Source: Bifidobacterium vespertilionis
GTDB lineage: Bacteria; Actinomycetota; Actinomycetes; Actinomycetales; Bifidobacteriaceae
DNA length: 64,000 nt
Direction of reading: 5' to 3'
Assembly (NCBI RefSeq): GCF_008698145.1
Contig: NZ_RZNZ01000001.1
Location: forward strand, 124,001 to 188,000
This document shows, piece after piece, positions 1 to 8,445 of the stretch (within the stretch, counting starts at the first letter, position 1; each line of letters begins with the position of its first letter). Made by a program: the position numbers and the translations under genes. Under the pieces are notes generated by a model. The model saw only the letters and a list, made by a program, of their open reading frames with translations. It was not told the DNA's origin and did not search any database.

Positions 1-692
1 AAGCCATGTCCGCGCGCCACGCCGTGCGCGACTACAGCGACCAGCCCGTCGATGAGGCGACGCTGGACGATCTGCGCAGCCTCGTCGACCAGCTCAACGA
101 GCGTCACGGGCTCAACATCCAACTCGTGATCGACGACGGCGACGCCTTCGGCGAATGTCCGACCCACTACGGGCGCTTCAAGGGCGTGCACCATTGCTTC
201 GCGCTGATCGGCCGCGACGACGATCCCGCCGATCTGGACGAGCGCGCCGGCTACTGCGGCGAGCGACTGGCTCTGGAGGCCGTGATGCGCGGCCTCGACA
301 CCGGCTGGGCCGTGCTGCACGAGTCCCGCGAACACGCCGGCGCGTGGCTGCTGGGCGATGATGAGCGCATGCCCGCCGTGATCGCATTCGGCCATGGCAA
401 CCGTCCCGGCCGACCGCATCGCAGCAAGCCCGTCCAGGAATTGGGTGCGGTCGAGGGCGCTCCCGCGGACGATCCGCTGGCCGGTGCCCCCGAATGGTTC
501 ATCAAGGGCCTTGAAGCCGTCCAGCTGGCCCCGAGCGCGCTGGGCAAGCAGCCGGTCCATTTCACGCTGCTCGCCGACGGCCGCACGGTTCGCGGCGAGG
601 CATTGGAGGGCGTGCAGGCGGAGATCTGCCTTGGCGTGGCCAAGCTGCATTTCGAGCTGGGCGCGGGCGAGGGGAACTTCGTCTGGGCGTGA
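1..692 (+). CDS. nitroreductase-family protein, 5' end outside window
   Basis: This resembles small FMN-dependent nitroreductase-family proteins (putative TM1586-type). The visible reading frame opens with MSARHAVRDY, which matches the usual nitroreductase start where an Arg-His-Ser/Ala-Val-Arg motif is preceded by several residues. The ATG at 6 is therefore probably internal and the true start lies upstream of the window. A second family-like motif, APSALGKQPVHF, lies near residue 175 and corresponds to the flavin-contacting PSxxNxQPW region. About 228 residues are visible, ending at a TGA. The substrate cannot be inferred. It ends about 120 bp before the tRNA-Ala promoter. Confidence 0.7.
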   Translation, partial: AMSARHAVRDYSDQPVDEATLDDLRSLVDQLNERHGLNIQLVIDDGDAFGECPTHYGRFKGVHHCFALIGRDDDPADLDERAGYCGERLALEAVMRGLDTGWAVLHESREHAGAWLLGDDERMPAVIAFGHGNRPGRPHRSKPVQELGAVEGAPADDPLAGAPEWFIKGLEAVQLAPSALGKQPVHFTLLADGRTVRGEALEGVQAEICLGVAKLHFELGAGEGNFVWA

Positions 693-761
693 GCCCGGCA
701 TGCCTTCGTTGCTGTGTCCGCGGTGCGTGAGTCGCGGACACAGCGTGCGACACGCGGGCGG

Positions 762-789
762 TTGCAGACTGAGGAAAAGTGAGTATATT
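762..789 (+). promoter_or_regulatory. promoter of the tRNA-Ala pair
   Basis: A TTGCAG -35 hexamer and a TATATT -10 hexamer are separated by 16 bp and lie about 24 bp before the first tRNA-Ala. Both are close to sigma70-type consensus. Confidence 0.6.
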
Positions 790-812
790 TACTCGAGTTG
801 CTTAACGAGCAC

Positions 813-885
813 GGGGCTATGGCGCAGCTGGTAGCGCATCTCCATGGCATGGAGAGGGTCAGGGGTTCGAATCCCCTTAGCTCCA
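813..885 (+). tRNA. tRNA-Ala (anticodon GGC), copy 1
   Basis: A complete 73-nt cloverleaf can be folded. The acceptor GGGGCTA pairs with TAGCTCC and includes the G3-U70 wobble that marks alanine tRNAs. The anticodon stem TCTCC/GGAGA holds the loop ATGGCAT, giving anticodon GGC. The T arm is AGGGG-TTCGAAT-CCCCT. The discriminator is A and CCA is not encoded. An identical copy follows 94 bp downstream. Confidence 0.97.
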
Positions 886-979
886 CGATGCGAAGCCTTT
901 GCGATCGGTGGATGTCGAGGGTTTTGCCGCCGGATTCGCGGTGGGCCGTTCGGGCTCGCGGGATCCGATAACTTCACAC

Positions 980-1052
980 GGGGCTATGGCGCAGCTGGTA
1001 GCGCATCTCCATGGCATGGAGAGGGTCAGGGGTTCGAATCCCCTTAGCTCCA
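980..1052 (+). tRNA. tRNA-Ala (anticodon GGC), copy 2
   Basis: It is identical in sequence to the copy at 813-885, with the same GGC anticodon and G3-U70 pair. It is followed after 10 bp by a strong hairpin terminator, so the two tRNAs are probably one transcript. Confidence 0.97.
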
Positions 1053-1054
1053 CA

Positions 1055-1090
1055 GACAACAGGGGCCGGTCAGATGATGACCGGCCCTTT
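1055..1090 (+). repeat. 36-bp direct repeat, left copy
   Basis: The 36 bp that begin GACAACAGGGGCCGG and end in CCCTTT are identical to 2313-2348. This copy lies two bases after the second tRNA-Ala and contains its terminator hairpin. Confidence 0.95.
1063..1090 (+). terminator. terminator of the tRNA-Ala transcript
   Basis: GGGCCGGTC and GACCGGCCC form a perfect 9-bp stem around a 7-nt loop, followed by TTTATCG. The T run is interrupted here, while the right copy at 2321 has TTTTT. Confidence 0.8.
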
Positions 1091-2312
1091 ATCGTTGGAA
1101 TGGCGCCATTCCTCAGTCGCCGGCAACGCCATGTCAAACCCCTGAAGCCTGCTTTCGATCACGGCGAATACCAATAGGCGCTCAAAGGTGGCTACCAGAG
1201 GAATGCGCCCTTGGCGGATTGCTATTACGCGATGTTGGCCATCTGATGATTTTTCCCTCATGTCCTGTTAAGGTTGCCCGGTTACGATTGATGCATCCTG
1301 AAAAGGTGTGGGAGGAATGATGACTCGGAAGAATGTCCGTGCTAACATGACCAGTTCCCAGCGGCTTGCTGCTGGCGGGCGCGGTGTTGGCACCGTGCGG
1401 GGCCCTGAAGCGGACACCCTGTATGTGCGCTATGACGGCGAGGTTCTGCGCTCCCATGAAATGGACGTAAAACAGCTTGCCCCGGCTCTCCTATCCCTTG
1501 CCAAGGCATTTGACGTCATCCAGAAGGATGTGGCTCCCGAAGCCCGGGTGCATCTCAACGCACAGGCGACCCGCGAGGGCTCCTTCACCATCGACCTGCT
1601 TCTTCACTTTGTCAACGAGGCGGAGGGGCTGCTCGCCGGGCCTGGCGTGACCGCGGTGGTCAACGCTTCCGGGCTGATGGCCATTTATTTCGGCGCGGTA
1701 AGGCTTGTCAAACGATTTGCCAATCATGTGAACCCGGCGACGGTCGAGGATGCCGGCAGGGACGAGAATGGGCTCGACCTTGTGGACATCATCTTCCCCG
1801 ATGGGTCGAAGATGCGTGAACTGAAGGCGTCCGTTGAGGCTTTGAAAAATCCGGAGTTCGTCCAGGCCATCAAGGGGGCGGTCGCACCGACATTGGAGGA
1901 TGGCATCGACCTCGTGCAGTTCCAATCCGGCACGCGCGATGAGACGGTTGATACGGAAGAGGCGGACGCCATCTCCCATTACGATCCCAAGGAGAAAGAG
2001 CGTACCGAGGATACCGTGGAGATCGTCATTCAGGCGCTTGATGTGTCCTTTCGGGAGAATGGCAAATGGCGAATCACCGATGGCATCAAGACGCAGTTCG
2101 TCACTTTGGCGGACGAGCAGTTCAAGAAGCGTGTGCTTGATGGCGAGGAGGCTATGCGCGCCAATGACATCTACCGCGTGGACATGAGGGTGGAGAAGGC
2201 ATTGGACGAGAATAACAGACTCACAACGCGTTACGTCGCCATCGTAAAAGTTCATGAGCATCGCGGTGTTGGCGAGCAGCCGACTTTGTTTTGACATTGC
2301 AAAGAATAAATG
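1091..2312. mobile_element. 1.2 kb inserted cassette between duplicated tRNA terminators
   Basis: The stretch between the two identical 36-bp repeats holds one gene and no recognisable recombinase. A tRNA locus, a flanking direct repeat and base composition less GC-rich than the neighbours all fit an insertion that duplicated the tRNA terminator. This is an inference from structure only. Confidence 0.45.
1320..2294 (+). CDS. orphan cargo protein of unknown function
   Basis: I do not recognise the 324-residue product. It starts after a GGAGGA site at either the ATG at 1317 or the ATG at 1320; the second gives better spacing. The N-terminal third contains VRYDGEVLRSHEMDVKQLAP, followed by a helical part and a hydrophobic segment around residues 105-130 (GPGVTAVVNASGLMAIYFGA) that could be one membrane-inserted helix. 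The C-terminal half is charged and looks soluble, ending in a beta-rich region. Codon use is less GC-biased than in neighbouring genes. It is the only gene inside the repeat-bounded cassette, so it is likely accessory, and a defence or toxin role is possible but unproven. Confidence 0.75.
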   Translation: MTRKNVRANMTSSQRLAAGGRGVGTVRGPEADTLYVRYDGEVLRSHEMDVKQLAPALLSLAKAFDVIQKDVAPEARVHLNAQATREGSFTIDLLLHFVNEAEGLLAGPGVTAVVNASGLMAIYFGAVRLVKRFANHVNPATVEDAGRDENGLDLVDIIFPDGSKMRELKASVEALKNPEFVQAIKGAVAPTLEDGIDLVQFQSGTRDETVDTEEADAISHYDPKEKERTEDTVEIVIQALDVSFRENGKWRITDGIKTQFVTLADEQFKKRVLDGEEAMRANDIYRVDMRVEKALDENNRLTTRYVAIVKVHEHRGVGEQPTLF

Positions 2313-2348
2313 GACAACAGGGGCCGGTCAGATGATGACCGGCCCTTT
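2313..2348 (+). repeat. 36-bp direct repeat, right copy
   Basis: It is identical to 1055-1090 and lies 18 bp after the stop codon of the orphan gene. Confidence 0.95.
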
Positions 2349-2350
2349 TT
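2321..2350 (+). terminator. terminator, second copy of the tRNA-Ala terminator
   Basis: The same 9-bp stem as at 1063 is here followed by TTTTT. It probably terminates the orphan gene and may be the ancestral tRNA terminator displaced by the insertion. Confidence 0.85.
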
Positions 2351-2464
2351 CGTATCCGATCCGTGTGCATCCCATGGGAATCCCGCATTCCATCGTCGTC
2401 CTCCTTCCCCCGTTTCCTACACTTGAGGACATCATCTGACGGGGTCGTATGCGAGGAGGTCCGC

Positions 2465-3295
2465 ATGGCTTGGAAACATGCGAAGGATGATGGGGCCGGG
2501 CATCGGAGCGCTTCCGGGCGGGACGCCGAGCGCGGTGCCGGCCGCATCGCCGCCGTGCTGGTGATCGCGACGCTCCTGCTGCTGATACTGGGCGGGGGAG
2601 CGCTCGCGGTGCTCGGCCGCGGAGGCGTCGCGGCGCTGATCCCTCGCATCCCGAAGACCTCCGGGCAGGTCGCGGCTCCGCAGTCCCAGCCGCCCGCGAC
2701 CACGCCGCTCGCGATTGTGAAGAGCCCGACCGACTACAACGGCAACGGCATCGATGACACCACGGACATTGTCATCGGCGCCCGCAAGGATGCCGAGGCG
2801 GAACCGGCGTACGACGACGGGTATTATGCGGGCGGCTACCCGCCGGCGGACCGTGGGGCATGCACCGATCTGGTGTGGCGCGCCTTCCGCGAGGCCGGCT
2901 ACGATCTCAAGGCCATGGTGGACGCGGATGTGGCCGCCCATCCGCAGGCCTACCGGGCGGTGGCCCCCAAGCCGGACCCGAACATCGATTTCCGCCGCAC
3001 CGGCGTGCTGGGCGTGTTCTTCAGCCGATACGGACAATCCCTGACCACGGATGCGGCGGACCATGCGCAGTGGCAGCCAGGAGACATCGTGACGTTCGAG
3101 ACCACGAAGCACATCGCCGTCGTCTCGGACAAGGCCAGCAGCGCAACCGGCACCCCGTACCTGTTGCACAACATGGGCGCTCCCGACCGAGACAACGACT
3201 ATCTTGATGCGCCGTTGCGCATGACCGTCACCGGACACTACCGCTTCGACGCGTCGAAGGTGCCGGCCGGCGTGCTGCGCGCCTGGGAGGGCTGA
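2465..3295 (+). CDS. DUF1287 membrane-anchored protein
   Basis: The 276-residue product begins at the ATG preceded by GAGGAGG. A single membrane helix spans about residues 29-50, after a charged cytoplasmic N-terminus. The extracytoplasmic domain matches DUF1287 and includes YNGNGIDDTTDIVIGARKDA (91-110) and GACTDLVWRAF. Cys133, His216 and His235 are plausible catalytic residues of a papain/NlpC-like fold, which is what the family is thought to adopt. A cell-wall hydrolase or amidase role outside the membrane is an inference. It converges on the exporter gene at 3333. Confidence 0.85.
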   Translation: MAWKHAKDDGAGHRSASGRDAERGAGRIAAVLVIATLLLLILGGGALAVLGRGGVAALIPRIPKTSGQVAAPQSQPPATTPLAIVKSPTDYNGNGIDDTTDIVIGARKDAEAEPAYDDGYYAGGYPPADRGACTDLVWRAFREAGYDLKAMVDADVAAHPQAYRAVAPKPDPNIDFRRTGVLGVFFSRYGQSLTTDAADHAQWQPGDIVTFETTKHIAVVSDKASSATGTPYLLHNMGAPDRDNDYLDAPLRMTVTGHYRFDASKVPAGVLRAWEG

Positions 3296-3336
3296 GCCGC
3301 CCGCCGCGCGTTTCCGGCATGCCGTCGGCGGTTCAG
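3292..3336. terminator. bidirectional terminator between convergent genes
   Basis: CTGAGCCGCC (3292-3301) pairs with GGCGGTTCAG (3327-3336) with one G-U pair. The stem overlaps the stop codons of both convergent genes. There is no long T run. Confidence 0.45.
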
Positions 3337-4253
3337 TTCTTGCGTTTTCTGATGATCGACAGCAGCACGGCGGCGAAGATCAGCGAGAAGCCGACGATCG
3401 AGTTCCATGTGATCGCCTCGCCCCAGAACATGGCCGAGAACACCACCGCGAACAGGCTTTCCGTGCACATGATGATCGACGCCTGCGCCGGCGGCACGTG
3501 CGCCAGACCGATGTTCTGCATGATCTGCGCGGTCATGGTGGCGCCCAGGAACAGGTAGAGGAACGCGGCGACCACGCTCGGCTGCAGCCATGCGCCGTTG
3601 GGCATCGGCTCGGTGAACAGCGCGCCGGCGATGAACAGCACGCCCGCCACGAAGAACTGCACCCAGGTGAGCGCGATCGGATGGAACCGCTTGGCGTAGA
3701 CGCCCAGGAACGTGAGGTTGAACGCGAAGATCACCGAGGTGGCGATGGTCAGCCAGTCGCCGGTGCTCAGGGCCAGACTGCCGCCGCTTTTGAGGGACAC
3801 GAAGCCCACGCCGACCAGACAGATCACGGCCGCCACAAGGTTGATCATGCCCGGCCTGGTCTTGGCGACGAGCCAGGAGGCGAACGGCGTGAGCACGCAG
3901 TATGCGGCGGTCAGGAACGCGCTGCGGCCCGGGTCGATGGTCTGCAGGCCGATCGTCTGCGTGACCATCGTGCCCCAGTACGTGACGCCCACCACGAGCG
4001 CGGGCACGAGGATTTTGGGCGTCAGCGCGGGCAGGATCACGCGATGGAACAGCAGCATCATGCAGGTGCAGGCGCCGAGCACGCGGATGCCCATGAGCCA
4101 TTGCGGGGGGATGGCCACCATGGCGAATTTCGCGATCAGGTAGCTGCCGCCCCACAGGGCGGCGCAGGTCAGCAGCATGAGCCGCGCCAGATTCGGCGGG
4201 AACGTACGCGACCACTTGCTGCGCAACTGCTGGAACCGACTGCGGACTGCCAT
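3333..4253 (-). CDS. EamA/DMT-family transporter
   Basis: This 306-residue membrane protein has about ten hydrophobic helices in two EamA-like halves. The first half begins LMLLTCAALWGGSYLIAKFA and the second SVIFAFNLTFLGVYAKRF. Basic residues at both ends suggest cytoplasmic termini. This matches drug/metabolite transporters that export amino acids or small metabolites across the cytoplasmic membrane. The start at 4253 follows an AAGGAG site; an upstream ATG would add 28 residues without family character. The substrate is not predictable. It is monocistronic and transcribed away from the PNPOx-like gene. Confidence 0.85.
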   Translation of the reverse strand: MAVRSRFQQLRSKWSRTFPPNLARLMLLTCAALWGGSYLIAKFAMVAIPPQWLMGIRVLGACTCMMLLFHRVILPALTPKILVPALVVGVTYWGTMVTQTIGLQTIDPGRSAFLTAAYCVLTPFASWLVAKTRPGMINLVAAVICLVGVGFVSLKSGGSLALSTGDWLTIATSVIFAFNLTFLGVYAKRFHPIALTWVQFFVAGVLFIAGALFTEPMPNGAWLQPSVVAAFLYLFLGATMTAQIMQNIGLAHVPPAQASIIMCTESLFAVVFSAMFWGEAITWNSIVGFSLIFAAVLLSIIRKRKN

Positions 4254-4415
4254 ACTGCCTTGCACTCCTTCAAGTTCATACGTCTGATGTTGTTCTCGGG
4301 ATGTTCGGCGCCTCGGCGCGCCCATCCGAGAACACACTAGCCGCCGCCGTGTCCCGATTCGCGCATGTCCGGCGGGCGCGTGTCGTCATGAACCCGCCCG
4401 CGGGTGATGTTGGTC

Positions 4416-4427
4416 ACAATCGATTGT
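4416..4427. promoter_or_regulatory. 12-bp palindrome in a divergent promoter region
   Basis: ACAATCGATTGT is a perfect palindrome in the 266-bp gap between the divergent exporter and PNPOx-like genes. It could be an operator; no regulator can be named. Confidence 0.25.
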
Positions 4428-4519
4428 CGCTGCGCGAAACGCAGGGCGAAAACCGTGCGCAGCGAACCCGTTTTCGGTACGCTAAGAAAGGAATGCACAA
4501 GCCTTCGAAAGGAGCCGAT

Positions 4520-4924
4520 ATGGCAACCATTACCCCCGAGATCAAGGAATTCATCGAGAACAACCTGGGCTGGATCTCCACCGTGTCCAAGGACGGCCAG
4601 CTGGACCTCGGCCCGAAGATGAGCCTGTTCGTGCTCGATGAGAACCACATCGCCTACCATGAGCGCACCGCCGGCCAGGCCTACCAGAACCTCAAGGACG
4701 GCTCCCCGCTGGTCATCGCCTACGCCAACCTCGCCGAGAAGAAGGGCTACCGCTTCCGCGGCAACGTGGTCCTGCATGTGGACGACGACATCTACGAGGC
4801 CCAGGTGAAGGTCGCCGAGGAGAAGGGCACCAAGAAGCCGGCCGTCATCCCCGTGCTCGAGGTCATCGAGATCCAGGACCTCTCCTCCGGCGCGAACGCC
4901 GGCAAGACCATCGCCAAGGACTGA
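4520..4924 (+). CDS. pyridoxamine 5'-phosphate oxidase-like (split-barrel) protein
   Basis: The 134-residue protein starts 6 bp after AAAGGAG. Its length and order fit the small PNPOx-like FMN-binding split-barrel family: an N-terminal helix, WISTVSKDGQLDLGPKMSLF, then LVIAYANLAEKKGYRFRGNV. Members bind flavin or related cofactors and often act as reductases; true PdxH enzymes are longer. The longer frame that opens at 4301 has no family character upstream of 4520. It appears to be a single-gene transcript with a hairpin 25 bp after the stop. Confidence 0.8.
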   Translation: MATITPEIKEFIENNLGWISTVSKDGQLDLGPKMSLFVLDENHIAYHERTAGQAYQNLKDGSPLVIAYANLAEKKGYRFRGNVVLHVDDDIYEAQVKVAEEKGTKKPAVIPVLEVIEIQDLSSGANAGKTIAKD

Positions 4925-4948
4925 TCGGTACCAATCCAGCAATCGGAA

Positions 4949-4980
4949 CGCCCCTTCCGCGCCATGCGCGGCGAGGGGCG
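4949..4980 (+). terminator. terminator after the PNPOx-like gene
   Basis: CGCCCC (4949-4954) pairs with GGGGCG (4975-4980), extended inward by CGCGC/GCGCG, and is followed by TCTTCG. The U tract is weak. Confidence 0.5.
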
Positions 4981-5032
4981 TCTTCGTACGCAATCCCCAT
5001 CAGACAATCCACATCGAAAGGAACGGCAAACG

Positions 5033-6607
5033 ATGACCGAACAGGACGCCGCAAAGCAGCAGGCGGAGAACGCCGCCAAGGAGCAGGCGGACAAGCGCAA
5101 CGGGCTGCCGGAGCCCACCAGCCACACCACCCGGCACAACATCACCATCGACGGGCGCGAATGGGCGTACGACGCGACCGTGGGCACGCTGGACATCGAC
5201 GCGGGCAAGGTCAAGCCCGCCGCCAACATCTTCTACGCGGCCTTCACCGTGGTGGATCCCACCAACGGACAGACGGACCGCACCCGCCCCGTCACGTTCA
5301 TCTTCAACGGCGGCCCCGGATCGTCCACCACCTTCCTGCTCATGGGCTCGTTGGCCCCCAAGCGCATCAGCGTGCCCGACGCGGCACCCGTGCCCGCCGC
5401 CCCCTACGCGCTCGTGGACAACGCCCACACGCTGCTGCCGGTCTCCGATCTGGTGTTCATCGACGCGGCCGGCGCCGGCTTCTCCACCATCGCGGAGAAG
5501 GCCAAGGCCGAACTGTGGAGCGTGGACGGCGACGTGAAGGGCTTCTCCGCGTTCATCCGCCGCTGGTTGAGTGCCAACCACCGCTGGAACTCTCCGAAGT
5601 ACGTGCTCGGCGAATCGTACGGCACCACGCGCGGCGCCGCGCTCGCATACCGCCTGCAGTCCGACGGCGTGGCCCTCAACGGCCTGACGCTCATCTCCAA
5701 CATCCTCGACTACGCCTTCACGCTGGACACCGGCGACCAGTACTACATCGGCTACTTCCCGACCTTCGCCTCCGTGGCCAAGTACCATGGCCGCGCCGCG
5801 TCCGGCGTGGAGCTCGCCGATCATCTGAAGGCGGCCCGCGCGTTCGCCAACGGCCCGCTGCGCCTCGCCCTTGCCATGGGCGATTCCCTGGATGAGGCGG
5901 CCAAGCGCCGCGTGGCCGAACGCTACGCCGAACTGACCGGCCTGGACGCGCAGTACGTCTACGATTCCAACCTGCGCGTGCTGGACATGCGTTTCCGCAA
6001 GCAGCTGCTGCGCGGCGAGGACCGGATCGTGGGCCGCTATGACGGTCGTGTGGCCGGCTACGATCTGGACCGCATGAGCGACGAGGAGACCTTCGTGGTG
6101 GACGACGCCTTCCTCGATCCGGCCTACTCCTCGCTGGCCAACGCCTATCTGCGCGACGAGCTGGGATGGGAGGGCGAGCGGGAGCGCCTAGGGTTCGCGG
6201 ACTTCGACTGGGAGTCCACCGAGCCGGGCAAGGGCTGGACCTGGTGGCACACCCAGCCGGACATGACCAAAAGCTCGTGGGGCCCGAAGATCCCGTTCCC
6301 GAACGTGGTGCCGGATCTGGCCGCGGCGATCGCCCACCAGCACACGCTGAAGGTGCTCATCGGCAACGGCGTGTACGACCTGTGCACCCCGTTCTTCCAG
6401 ACCGAGCAGGACATCGACCACCTTGGGCTGCCCAAGCCCCTGCGCGGCAACGTGGCGTTCACGTACTACCCGGCCGGCCACATGCTCTACAGCTCGGAGG
6501 AGAGCCTGGCGAAGTTCACGGCCGATCTGACCCGCTTCTACGCGGCCGATGTGGCCGATCTCGCCGCGATCGACGAGCGTCCCGCGCCCGAGCAGCCGGC
6601 GCTCTGA
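5033..6607 (+). CDS. S10-family serine carboxypeptidase-like protein
   Basis: The 524-residue protein belongs to peptidase family S10. The oxyanion segment FNGGPGSSTTF lies at 91-101. The nucleophile elbow VLGESYGTTRG places Ser195. The catalytic Asp is D449 in GVYDLC and His is H483 in PAGHMLY. No signal peptide is visible (the N-terminus is Lys/Glu/Ala-rich), so it is predicted cytoplasmic, unlike eukaryotic vacuolar homologues. It would remove C-terminal residues from peptides. The start at 5033 is preceded by GAAAGGA. The next gene is convergent, with 25 bp between the stops and no obvious terminator. Confidence 0.9.
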   Translation: MTEQDAAKQQAENAAKEQADKRNGLPEPTSHTTRHNITIDGREWAYDATVGTLDIDAGKVKPAANIFYAAFTVVDPTNGQTDRTRPVTFIFNGGPGSSTTFLLMGSLAPKRISVPDAAPVPAAPYALVDNAHTLLPVSDLVFIDAAGAGFSTIAEKAKAELWSVDGDVKGFSAFIRRWLSANHRWNSPKYVLGESYGTTRGAALAYRLQSDGVALNGLTLISNILDYAFTLDTGDQYYIGYFPTFASVAKYHGRAASGVELADHLKAARAFANGPLRLALAMGDSLDEAAKRRVAERYAELTGLDAQYVYDSNLRVLDMRFRKQLLRGEDRIVGRYDGRVAGYDLDRMSDEETFVVDDAFLDPAYSSLANAYLRDELGWEGERERLGFADFDWESTEPGKGWTWWHTQPDMTKSSWGPKIPFPNVVPDLAAAIAHQHTLKVLIGNGVYDLCTPFFQTEQDIDHLGLPKPLRGNVAFTYYPAGHMLYSSEESLAKFTADLTRFYAADVADLAAIDERPAPEQPAL

Positions 6608-6632
6608 ACGGGTCTCGCCGCTCATCGCACTG

Positions 6633-7943
6633 TCAGGCCTTGCGCGTGACGAACAGCGTGTGCGTGCCGTCGGCCGTGGTGGTGGCGAACAGGTAGACGC
6701 CCCCGCCGTCGCGCAGCTTGAGCTTCCTGCGCAGCTGTGCGACGGTGAGCGGGAAGTTGCGCACGGCCACGTTCGCCTGATCGATGCCGGCGAGCGCGGC
6801 CTTCAGCTCGCGCTTGTTCATGGTCGACGTGGCCTGCACGGCGAACGCGCGTCCCGGGAAAGTCGGGTCCGCCGTGCCCGAGCCCACGTACAGATGGCTG
6901 TTCGGGGCGATCTGGCGGACATGGAACCTGCGGGAGAGCAGCGCGAAGCAGCCGGCCTTCATCAGCGAGGCGTTCGGCTCGTACAGGGTCGTCGCCTCGC
7001 CGATCGGGATGGGCGGGATGGATTCCGTTTCCATGATTGCCGCCGCTGCCGCTTCCGTCTCCTCGCCGAGCGCGTATTCCAGCCGCTGGCCGTCGTTGAC
7101 GCACGCGATCCACACGTCGTCCGCCGCGGTGGGCCGCCGGCGCAGCACGACCAGCAGCTCCTTGCACTCGTTGCCGGTGGACACGATGTGCACCTCGGAC
7201 ACCGCCCCGCCGAAGTCGGCGACGGTCTTGCGCCAGTCGAGCATGGGGGAGAGCTTGATCATGACGATGGGCGCCACCTCCAGCAGCCGGTCCTTCAGAG
7301 CCAGCACGTCCGGCGTGCAGTCGGCGATGGCGTAGGTGCGCGCGCCATGCTCGTCGCGCCGGGCCGGGTCCGCGAACACCATCGAGGCGGCGTCGGCGGG
7401 CAGACCATTGAGATAGGCGACCGAATCGCCGTTGATGATCCGCGTCCTGCCTTCGAGCCCGAGCGCGGCCATGTTGTGCCCGGCCAGATCGCACAGCTGG
7501 GTCTGCCGTTCCACATAGGTGGCGTGTTCGAATGCGCGCGCCATGTAGGAGAAGTCCACGCCGAAGCCGCCGGTCAGGTCGATCAGCTCACGTCCCGGAG
7601 CGGCTCCGTCCGCACAGTCGCTGGCTGCCGGTTTGTCGTTCGTCGGGGCTCCTCCCGTGCGCGCGGCCATGAGCCGGCGCGCCAGATCGGCCTTGTACCG
7701 GGCGGTGAACTGCGAGGAGCATTGCTCCATGGCCAGATGCGGCGGATAGACGACGTCCTCGCAGGCGGCCCATTCGGGCAGCTTGGACAGGGCCTTGCGC
7801 CGGCCGGCGATCTGGTCGAGCGCAAACGGCAGGTCCACGCCCTCCGCATGCCCCGGGTGCAGGGCCAGCTCGCGCACATCCTCGTCGCGGTGCGCGGCGA
7901 TGAACGCGCGGGTCGGCTCGTCAATGTTCGGCAAATTCGGCAT
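6633..7943 (-). CDS. class I SAM-dependent methyltransferase with THUMP-like domain
   Basis: The 436-residue product has the SAM-binding motif LIDLTGGFGVDFS near 120-132 and FADPARR near 190-196, the latter typical of a bacterial THUMP-like methyltransferase group. An N-terminal helical region and a C-terminal domain rich in basic residues would bind RNA. The target is unknown; RNA base modification is an inference. The start MPNLPNI at 7943 is chosen because a GATACAAT -10-like box ends only about 7 bp upstream, suggesting a leaderless or near-leaderless transcript. The longer frame to 8066 would read through the hairpin at 7990-8026. Confidence 0.8.
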   Translation of the reverse strand: MPNLPNIDEPTRAFIAAHRDEDVRELALHPGHAEGVDLPFALDQIAGRRKALSKLPEWAACEDVVYPPHLAMEQCSSQFTARYKADLARRLMAARTGGAPTNDKPAASDCADGAAPGRELIDLTGGFGVDFSYMARAFEHATYVERQTQLCDLAGHNMAALGLEGRTRIINGDSVAYLNGLPADAASMVFADPARRDEHGARTYAIADCTPDVLALKDRLLEVAPIVMIKLSPMLDWRKTVADFGGAVSEVHIVSTGNECKELLVVLRRRPTAADDVWIACVNDGQRLEYALGEETEAAAAAIMETESIPPIPIGEATTLYEPNASLMKAGCFALLSRRFHVRQIAPNSHLYVGSGTADPTFPGRAFAVQATSTMNKRELKAALAGIDQANVAVRNFPLTVAQLRRKLKLRDGGGVYLFATTTADGTHTLFVTRKA

Positions 7944-7989
7944 GCCGCCATTGTATCGGGCCGGATCGGAACGGGATTGCGCGCTATGT

Positions 7990-8026
7990 CGGTTCACGAT
8001 TTTCCGGGTCTGAAAATCGTGAACCG
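7990..8026. repeat. GGTTCACGATTTT hairpin, copy 1
   Basis: Arms 7990-8004 (CGGTTCACGATTTTC) and 8012-8026 are perfect 15-bp inverted repeats with a 7-bp spacer. A related element with the same arm core occurs at 8729-8766. Confidence 0.9.
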
Positions 8027-8154
8027 GAAACGCACATTCCCGCACATTCGCCGGGGTGCGGGACATCGGATTCGCTCATTCTGCTTCTCGGGACATGCGG
8101 GGCCTGTGGGAGGGGCTGCCGGCGCGTGATATCCGCGCAACATTACGGGCTTCG

Positions 8155-8227
8155 CGGGCCGATTTCGGCTCTTCGCAGCACTATAGGGCCGAAAAATGCC
8201 CGGAAATCGGCCCGATCATGCTGCGAA
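8155..8227. repeat. nested inverted repeat, CGGGCCGATTTC family
   Basis: CGGGCCGATTTC (8155-8166) is perfectly inverted at 8203-8214. A second pair, TTCGCAGCA (8172-8180) and TGCTGCGAA (8219-8227), interlocks with it. Further degenerate copies of the motif lie at about 8185 and 8231. Confidence 0.7.
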
Positions 8228-8445
8228 TCGCGGATTTCGGCCTGCACGGCCCGTATTTGGCTGATCCGCAAGCGTATGACCTGTGACATCATCGAGCCGC
8301 TATGCTGCACGCCCATTACAACGCCACCTTGCGCCATGCCTCGTCGCGTCCCGGTGCGCCCAGTTCGCTCTGGTGATTGGTCCGTCTTGTTCCGATCCGT
8401 CCGGTTGATGATGCGGGCCGGGTAAGCGGGCCGGGTAAGCCGGGG

